A stretch of DNA of 64,000 bases from positions 62,001 to 126,000 of the forward strand of contig MU831575.1 in assembly GCA_029204225.1 (NCBI GenBank), written 5' to 3'. Below, piece after piece: positions 57,021 to 64,000 of the stretch. The DNA is from Diphasiastrum complanatum (Eukaryota; Streptophyta; Lycopodiopsida; Lycopodiales; Lycopodiaceae). Position numbers and translations under genes: made by a program. The notes below the pieces were generated by a model. It searched no databases, had not been told where the DNA came from, and saw only the letters and a program-made list of their open reading frames with translations. Numbering within the stretch: the stretch's first letter is position 1; the number at the start of each line of letters is the position of its first letter.

Positions 57021-59870
57021 TGTTTCATGATTTAGATGGTATTCAGCATATTGTGTTCTCCCTTTTCTTGTAGATGGAGTTCTTTAGAGAGACGACTCAT
57101 TGATATATTTGATAAAGGACTTCCATTTGTGAAAGCTTATGATAAAAATACTATTGCAAATCCTGGGCATTTGAGAAATTATGGATGGAACAAAGATCAC
57201 ATGATAGCTGGGAACACACTGATGATGAAGTAGTTTCATGACTCTAATGGGAAGTCCAATGAGAACCTAATGATGGCATTGTCAACACAACCAGCATTGA
57301 CAATGCAAAGGCTATTAAGTACTTTCCTGTACAAAGAAGCTTGACAAACAATAGAATAGATCTAAGTCATCAATGGAAGCCCCCCAATTGCAAGGAGGAT
57401 CGATCTCAAAGCAAGATACTTATAATCAATTACTGCAAAGCCATAGCATTACCACAAATTTAGTAGAAAAAGGTTGTAGTATCAAGAAAAGAAAAGCCAC
57501 CATGTAAATACATGACTCATAGATCATTCATCTTATGGAGGAAATGTCTGAGCTATTTATTGGAAAAATGAGAGATATATTCTTGGACTTTAAGTGTTGC
57601 TCAACACATGACTTGATGTGACATGTGGGTCAAGCCCCATGATAGGAAACAAGTGCCAATGGATGACAACAATAACTATGAACTCAGTTATAAAGTCAAG
57701 CTCAATGATGGTAATGTAAAGAACATCCACAATGCCAAAGAACCTACTCCATATAAACATGACACCCCACTTGTGATGAAAAAAGGAATTTGAAGCAAAT
57801 CAACTTATTGTATTAAATAACTAGAGAAGATCGTATTAAATAACTAGAGAAGATCTTAGAGAGACTCTTAGAAGTCGTTATCTCTATGAAATGAGCCATG
57901 ATTTATTCTCAAGTTTTGATGCCTTGACAAAATAGCAAGAAATTTTTGTTTGGTACAAGGACATCTAAATACAACTACATAAGGAGAAAATAATGTCAAT
58001 GGATTAAACTAAGTATAACCATCAAGCATTAAGTACTAGTGTGTGTTTAAAAGGTCTCAAGGGTAGGGCAAATGATTTATTAGAAATTCTGCATCATCTA
58101 CAACCCTCTTCACACTCCATTTTAGGAGGAGATAAATACTTCTTCTATTTTATAGACATAAAAATTATCATCGTCGTTCTTAACAAAATGTTTGAATTTT
58201 TTTAAGCATTCAAAGAATACAAAATTAGTCAAAATGACATGGTTTCATCCTCCTCCAAAAAAAAGGAAAGGAGATAGGTCTTAATAGTGGTTCCTAGTCG
58301 GCAGAAAAGAGAAAGCGCCTAACTGAGTTGGATAGGCCAAATTTTGAAAAGCCAAAACCAACAGTCTTTGTTTTTCTTACATGGAGAAGGAACACTTGTC
58401 CAAGAATCAAATGAAGAGGCGAAAGAAAGCTAGAAGTATGTCTTTCAAAGGTCCAAGTAACTCTTCTATATGTGGATTTATCCATTGTCAAAATGCAATC
58501 GCAATAATTGTTATTTTATTACAATAGTTTTTGGACAATCAAACCTAGCAAGAGATTGTCCCTCACTTGTTGTTGAGGATTCAAGATTATCTATAAATAT
58601 AATTACGTTTTATATAATAAATTCTGATAAGGTAGATTTGATTCTCTAAATAAAATGGTTTTATTCTAAGAATGAGTCATTTCAAAAGCAGCTTACCCAT
58701 AGTTTTAATTTGGCACCAAGGCTCATTTTGAGAATCAAAGATTGGTTTATTACTTGTCTAACAAGTACCTAGGGAATAGAATATATAATTGAGGTATTGA
58801 GATATGGAAGAGCCCTCTTCCAAAAACAATTCAAAAAGTAAAATATGTTTTTTTTTCTTTAGTTTTTTCCACAGATTTGGTAAGGACTATGACTTTATTA
58901 CATTACATTTAACAGATCTTCTTAAGGGATTTAAGAGGATTGCCAAATGCAAGCATAAAAAATTTTGCCCACCGATCCATTGGAATGATGAAGTGAATTA
59001 AACTTTTGAGATAATGTGCTTCTACTATGTTTGTCATTCTATTGGACTCATATTACGAATAGTCGATCCAAACAAGACATACCATACGTTGAGATGGATG
59101 CTAGCGATTACGGAGTAAGAGTGGTCATTTATCAAGATGGTAGACTAGTAGCTACTTATGAGAAGGAATACTTTGAGGTTATACATTGTGACACGCTAAA
59201 GACACCAATATTTTTATGGATCTAGATTCACTCTGATGATAGATCGAACCTCCCTTAAAAATATCTATGATGAATGGCTTATTAATGTTTAAGAATAGAA
59301 AGGTTGTGTGCCCAATGGATATGATATTAGAGTCCAAATCTTGCACATGAATGTCATGATAGTCCTAGTGCTAGACACCATGGCATACAAAGAACTTTTG
59401 ACCTAGTCAAAAAAAAAAATCCATTGGCCAAAATTGAAAGGTCCTTTGGAGGCATATGTTTAAAAGTATAAACAATGTCAAGTGAATAAAGCAGAAAGAC
59501 CCCTAGTTGTTGGTCTTTTGCATCCATCCGATAAAATGAAAAAGTATTTCAATAGACTTTTCACTGGTCTCCTTGGAATAAGAGTCACAAAACCGTTTGG
59601 GTGGTGGTTGACAGGCTAACCGAGATGGCACAACTAATTCCAACAAAGTCTATTGCTAAGGCTTCTAAACTTGCTTAACTATTTGCTAATAAGGTGTTTA
59701 GATAAGTGTTTGGATTGCCTAATGATATTGTTGGTAATTGTGATTCCAAGTTCATCGACAAACTATGGCAATCAATCTTTAACATATTGAAAATTACCAT
59801 TAGTCTTTTGTCTTCCGATTACCTTGAATTTGATGGTTAGACCAAACGTAACAACCAATTTGAAGTTTTA
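57021..59870 (+). pseudogene. Ty3/gypsy remnant (gag-pol), heavily decayed
   Basis: Recognisable plus-strand blocks: RNase H YVEMDASDYGVRVVIYQDGR (59085-59145); integrase linker QCQVNKAERPLVVGLLHPSD (59475-59535); integrase core FGWWLTG, DRLTEMAQLIPTKSIAKASK, GLPNDIVGNCDSKFIDKLWQ and SLLSSDYLEFDG (59600-59840), with stops throughout. This is the chromovirus-type layout (VVDRLTKMAHFIP, SDRDSKF in intact relatives). At 57810-57855 a 23-base segment is tandemly duplicated. The gag part is too degraded to place. No 3' LTR found. Confidence 0.7.
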
Positions 59871-60603
59871 TAACCTAGAATCATAAAAGATTTTTCATAG
59901 CCATTGATGTAATCTTTACATTAGAGGAGTTCCAAATTCAAAAAAAACCCTTTGTAATAATGATGTTTATTTTTTTTCTCAAGATTTTCTTACACATAAA
60001 TCAATCGAAACACTCAAATCTGAAATCTACGGCACCAAAGATATATTGGGATCAGAAGGTGCCCTATCCACGCATTAAAGAAATTGGGTCTTTTGAAAAC
60101 TTGGACTGGCTATAGCAATTTAACGGTAGCTCAAAACCGGTCTCCTATAGGGTCATTGAAAAGCTCTTTTGAGCACTTTCTAATGGCATCATTTTCGTCT
60201 CAATTGATGTTACAGTTTAAAAGTTCTACTATTTTTAATTATAATGTACATAGAATGATTAACCATCAAAAATAGTGCAGGCATAAATGACAAACCATTG
60301 GGCTGAAAATGAATTTATTTTGGTAATTTAAATTCACAAACAAGTTTGTCAATCTACATGATATTTCTTATAGGGTCTTTTATGAATAATGAAGAGGCTG
60401 TCAAGTCTTTAAAGCAAGAGAGAAAATCATAGCAAGATGAATTTGAAAAGGTGCAATTTTAATTCATAGATGAGGATTATGAATATAAATCATAAAATTC
60501 TGAAGAAGATAAATCTTATGAAGAGAGACAACTCTACCTCAAGAGGCACATTAAAGTTCCGGCAAAATGTGCATGTAGTGAGCTAATAAATGGGCTGCCA
60601 TAC
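59871..60603. other. Unassigned DNA between two gypsy elements
   Basis: AT-rich; no motif recognised. Confidence 0.4.
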
Positions 60604-61522
60604 TGTTGTAAAGCTGACTCAGGTGCACCCAACGTGCCCTGTAAGACTCTAAGGGGTGACACTCCCTAAAGTCCCAGAGCAAGTTAGAACGTCAAGGACT
60701 GAGCCTCCGACCTGTGGTGAGCCGGTCAAGTAGTCACAAGTCATGAGCTAGCTCTGGAGCTCGAGTCATGGCCTAGTCAGGAAGCAAAGTTGATTCTGCC
60801 ACCGGAACGGCTCCAGGGACCCATGTTCGGGAGCCAGACTGATTCTGCCAGGCTTGCCAGGCTTAATCAGCAAAATAAAAACTAAGTCCCAAAAAGCGTG
60901 CTTTACCAGAAAGCACTATGTTTCAGAACAGAGGGGGTGCGCCGAATCACAGCAGAACTATAGGGGGAGTCCGGCAGACAGAAACTTGGGCAGCTCAACC
61001 AGCGCCAGGAATCCAGTCGCCAGGTCTCAGCTCCCTCTACCAGCACGAGCCAGGCACAATGCCCAGCACGTGTTGGTGGCCCCGAGACCGGTCAGTCTAT
61101 GTATGAATGTAACCTCTTCCAAATCTAATAAAGTTGATCCTTGGGGATGATTACCATTTCGGTTTCGCCTCCGGGACTGGTCCAAGTGGAAGGACCCTTA
61201 CTACAACCTTTTTGCGTCGCTGGCGCCTAAGGGTCCCTGTCATCGACATGGGGCTTGCCGCTATGCCAATTGGTCAGTTTGGCGACCACTATGCCTTGGG
61301 TTTCATGTGTGGCTTGTCTTTGCCTTTGGTTACCTTTTGGGGACGGATTCTGAGTTGGCTTTCGGGTTGGTTGGGATTCCAGTTTTCTTAAGTCTGAATG
61401 GTTAAGCTTGTTACGATTCTGAGTTGGCTTTTACGTAAGTGCATGATGGATGAATGTTAGACTTAAGCGCGTGTTGGGGAAACCGCTCAAGTCCCAGCGC
61501 CCTTTGAGGCGCCGGCGCAACA
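60604..61522 (+). repeat. Probable 5' LTR of gypsy element G4
   Basis: The right end ...GGCGCAACA lies two bases before a perfect primer site. The left end TGTTGTAAAGC at 60604 is chosen because TGTTG pairs with CAACA. AATAAAG (about 61124) may be the poly(A) signal. GC content is clearly higher than in the surrounding DNA. The matching 3' LTR is beyond the window. Confidence 0.55.
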
Positions 61523-61524
61523 TG

Positions 61525-61536
61525 TGGTATCAGAGC
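61525..61536 (+). promoter_or_regulatory. Primer-binding site of gypsy G4 (initiator tRNA-Met)
   Basis: TGGTATCAGAGC, perfect match, two bases after the LTR end. Confidence 0.9.
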
Positions 61537-61613
61537 CGACTAGCCGGTCAGCTACGCAAGTCTCACAGGGATGGCCACGTTTTTGGGATTTGTCAGGACA
61601 ACCGTTGCGCAAG

Positions 61614-61999
61614 GTGCTACCCACAGTGTAAGCACGGGTGCGTCCACGGTCGGGGTGGTCGGCAGAACGGGGGACTTGATGAGTCAAAGTGCTGCCCTCG
61701 AGGTGTAAGCACGGTCAGTTCTCGCGGTTCGGGCCTGGCGCTGTCTGCACGTAGGACGGATGAGGCAAAGTGCTGCCTAGGTAGGTGAAAGCACGGTCTG
61801 TACCTTGTGGGGTGCGGGGCGACATATTCGAACTGTACGGGTTAACCATTGATACAGAGATGCTGCTCGAATTCGGGTGTAAAGCACGGGTGGTTAGCTG
61901 CCGGTGCGGGATAGCTGCCGATCGTTTAGCTATAAGGGCTATCGACCAAAAAGTGGTGGGGCGTGACTGAGGCAATGTGCTGCTTAATGGTGAAAGCAC
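61614..61999 (+). repeat. Five phased short hairpins in the G4 leader
   Basis: The pair GTGCT...AGCAC, usually as AAAGTGCTGC...GTGTAAGCACGG, occurs at 61614-61635, 61689-61712, 61770-61794, 61860-61887 (first base changed) and 61977-61999, each with a loop of about 12-18 bases. Flanking bases are also similar (GAGGCAAAGTGC, AGCACGG). They lie between the primer site and the pol ATG. Confidence 0.75.
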
Positions 62000-62237
62000 G
62001 GATGGTTGGATGGATGTTTCCCCGTGGGCTAATTCTGTGATAGATTTGTGTGGGCGCGGCTAGGCAAAGATCCTACGTCCGGTCTCAAGGGGAATGTGAC
62101 TTGAGAGGGATCCTCTGTTTAGCTTTGGTTGGTATGTTCGTTTGTGGTGTGCTTGCCTGGACCTGAATTATCCCTGACTACTTCTTTTGATCCAGGTGAT
62201 CTGATCTAGTTGGGAGTTGTGAGAGGAGCTTACATTT

Positions 62238-64000
62238 ATGAGTGGACGACGCACAAGTATGGAAAGGAACTTCCATGGGGCAACCCCCAAGATTGGTTCA
62301 AGATTGTTATTCTTATCAGGAAAGATCGCGGGGAGGAAGTCAGATTTCATGATCGACTCCGGAGCTTCACATAACTATATCTCAAGGAGCGTAGTGGAAC
62401 AATTCAGCTTGCCTACCAGGAATGTTACATCTACTCTCAAGGTAGAAACAGCGAAGAGAGCACTAGATGCAGACAAAGCGACATTGAACATCCCGGTGCA
62501 GATTGGAAGATGGAAGGCTAAACTTAGCTTTGTGATTTTAGAGATGGATGCCTTTGATGTGATTTTGGGCCTCCCTTGGTTAAATGAACACTGTATCGCA
62601 GTTTTGGGTAGGAGCTCAAACTTGGTCCTCTTGGATTATAAGGGACAAATCTGCGTGACAAAAGCCCTGCCCGGAGGAAATGCTAAGGATACCGATATTG
62701 AACAAAATCTGGTTGCAGCATTAGTGATGAAAAGAATGGCGAAAGGGAAAAGGTCAAAGTGCTTTCTTTGCATCTGTCGAGAAGTCCCAGAAGGGAAAAG
62801 CGTGCGACAAGAAAACTTGCCAAAAGAAGTGGCAGATCTGTTAGAAGAATTTAGCGATGTGTTCCCGGAGGAACTCCCAGCTAAGCTACCTCCTCGAAGA
62901 CCAGTGGACCATAAAATTGAGTTGGTACCAGGAACAGAGCCAACTTCACGAGCACCCTACAGAATGTCACAAGAAGAGTTGGCGGAACTGAAACGACAAC
63001 TTGGTGAATTGATAGACAAAGGTTTTATTAGACCTAGCGCTTCACCTTTTGGAGCCCCAGTGTTGTTCGTGGAAAAGGCAGACAAAACTCTTCGAATGTG
63101 TGTGGATTATCGCATGCTTAACAAGAGTACCATCAAGAACAAGTACCCCATGCCTAGAATTGATGACCTATTCGACCAACTCAAACATGCCAAATACTTT
63201 AGCCGAATAGATCTCAGATCTGGATATCATCAAATTCGAATAGCTAAAGGTGATGAGCACAAAACGGCGTTTCGAACGCGGTACGGAAGTCACGAGTTCC
63301 TAGTGATGCCATTCGGTCTAACAAACGCACCAGCCACTTTTTGCACGTTGATGAACAATATATTTCAAGACTGCCTGGATGAATTTGTCATTGTGTACAT
63401 TGATGACATATTAGTATTTAGCCGGAACCTTAAAGATCACATTCAACATTTAAGGACAGTTCTCCAACGACTGAGGAGGAACTGCTTGTTCGCGAAAAGA
63501 GAGAAATGTGAGTTTGTGGTGGAGGAAGTTGACTTCCTTGGACATGTTATAGGCCACGGACGGATTCGAATGGATCCTAAGAAGATCAAGGCTATCTTGG
63601 ATTGGCTAGCACCTAAAACTGTTCATGGCATCAAATCCTTTGTGGGCTTATGTAACTTTTACAGGAGATTCATTGAGGCATTTAGCAAAATTGTGGCACC
63701 ACTGTTGGAGCAGACCAAGACTCATCTGAAGATGACATGGACACCGGAATGTGAAGCAGCGTTCCAGGAACTAAAACGACGGATCACTCAAGAACCCATC
63801 CTTGCCTTACCGGACTTTAGCAAACCTTTTGAAATACATACAGATGCGTCGAACTTTGCTATTGGGGCCGTGCTGATGCAAGACGGAAAACCTGTTGCAT
63901 ATTTTTCAAAGAAATTGAGTGACGTAGAGCGACGATGGCCAACTCATGAAAAAGAAATGGTCGCAGTAGTCCAAGCAGTGGAGCATTGGAGACATTATGT
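62238..64000 (+). CDS. Gypsy G4 pol (protease, reverse transcriptase, RNase H), open to the window end
   Basis: An uninterrupted frame of 587 codons that leaves the window. The ATG at 62238 is the first in frame. Protease: [20 protein letters not shown] (about residues 35-55) with the DSGA active site, and [113 protein letters not shown] and catalytic [13 protein letters not shown], then [11 protein letters not shown] and [12 protein letters not shown]. RNase [21 protein letters not shown], then [20 protein letters not shown]. All catalytic residues are present and there is no stop, so the element may be young. No gag or zinc knuckle precedes the protease: only about 700 bases separate primer site and ATG. 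Integrase and the 3' LTR should lie beyond the window. Confidence 0.93.
   Translation, partial: MSGRRTSMERNFHGATPKIGSRLLFLSGKIAGRKSDFMIDSGASHNYISRSVVEQFSLPTRNVTSTLKVETAKRALDADKATLNIPVQIGRWKAKLSFVILEMDAFDVILGLPWLNEHCIAVLGRSSNLVLLDYKGQICVTKALPGGNAKDTDIEQNLVAALVMKRMAKGKRSKCFLCICREVPEGKSVRQENLPKEVADLLEEFSDVFPEELPAKLPPRRPVDHKIELVPGTEPTSRAPYRMSQEELAELKRQLGELIDKGFIRPSASPFGAPVLFVEKADKTLRMCVDYRMLNKSTIKNKYPMPRIDDLFDQLKHAKYFSRIDLRSGYHQIRIAKGDEHKTAFRTRYGSHEFLVMPFGLTNAPATFCTLMNNIFQDCLDEFVIVYIDDILVFSRNLKDHIQHLRTVLQRLRRNCLFAKREKCEFVVEEVDFLGHVIGHGRIRMDPKKIKAILDWLAPKTVHGIKSFVGLCNFYRRFIEAFSKIVAPLLEQTKTHLKMTWTPECEAAFQELKRRITQEPILALPDFSKPFEIHTDASNFAIGAVLMQDGKPVAYFSKKLSDVERRWPTHEKEMVAVVQAVEHWRHY

Noticed and set aside
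57036-57233. Possible small gene beside the gypsy primer site.
   Set aside because: It lies directly after the primer-binding site in the leader/gag position of a decayed gypsy element and has no independent support.
61450-61788. 112-codon frame in the G4 leader as a possible gag.
   Set aside because: It contains no zinc knuckle or gag core and is largely made of the repeated hairpin units; read as leader RNA instead.

Overview
This is a repeat-choked stretch of a land-plant nuclear genome. Evidence: plant Ty1/copia, Ty3/gypsy and CACTA elements with their tRNA-primer sites, plant-type intron borders, two plant single-copy-type genes, and long (GA)n arrays. The density of nested elements and a Penelope-like reverse transcriptase point to a large genome such as a fern or gymnosperm, but nothing in the window fixes the species. 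Only two convincing host genes are visible in 64 kb.

Layout. 1-10535: a decayed Ty3/gypsy element (G1), split between its reverse transcriptase and RNase H by a 6.7-kb CACTA/EnSpm DNA transposon (about 2877-9590). The CACTA carries AATTGC-rich subterminal arrays, a TNP2 C-terminus on the minus strand, and a Transposase_24-type protein plus an Ulp1-like cysteine protease on the plus strand. 10536-16992: gypsy-like element 2 (LTRs, tRNA-Asp primer site, gag remnant), itself hit by a 5'-truncated mosaic copia (copia A, 12508-15223). 16993-21206: element 3, a relative of element 2 with long broken ORFs of unknown function and a coiled coil. 21540-33648: copia C, internally deleted, each of whose two LTRs has been invaded by another copia: copia B (21604-28034, almost intact and very young) and copia D (30873-33334, RT-RNase H only). 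It sits inside a 21-bp minisatellite. 33654-38740: LTR of copia E, microsatellites and unassigned DNA. 38701-39776: a Penelope-like reverse transcriptase followed by a striking inverted-repeat cluster and a (TC)n tract. 39781-43640: a copia gag scrap and two unidentified coding-looking blocks on opposite strands. 45870-47470: decayed copia F.

Host genes. At 49332-50045 (+) is a secreted citrate-binding/alginate-lyase-2-fold protein with a clear TATA box and poly(A) signal. At 54227-56404 (-) is the large terminal exon of a FUSC-family membrane transporter whose 5' exon is not in view; the space upstream is occupied by a decayed gypsy element (57009-59870) and by a gypsy element with an open pol frame but no visible gag (60604 to the window end).

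The window is mainly a record of successive insertions. The order can be read directly: 21-bp minisatellite, then copia C, then copia B and D in its LTRs; gypsy G1, then CACTA; element 2, then copia A. The observations most worth a second look are the plant Penelope-like element with its structured 3' end, the mosaic copia A, a palindromic G-box kept in the LTRs of several copia families, the CACTA with a protease gene, and the gag-less gypsy with five phased hairpins in its leader.
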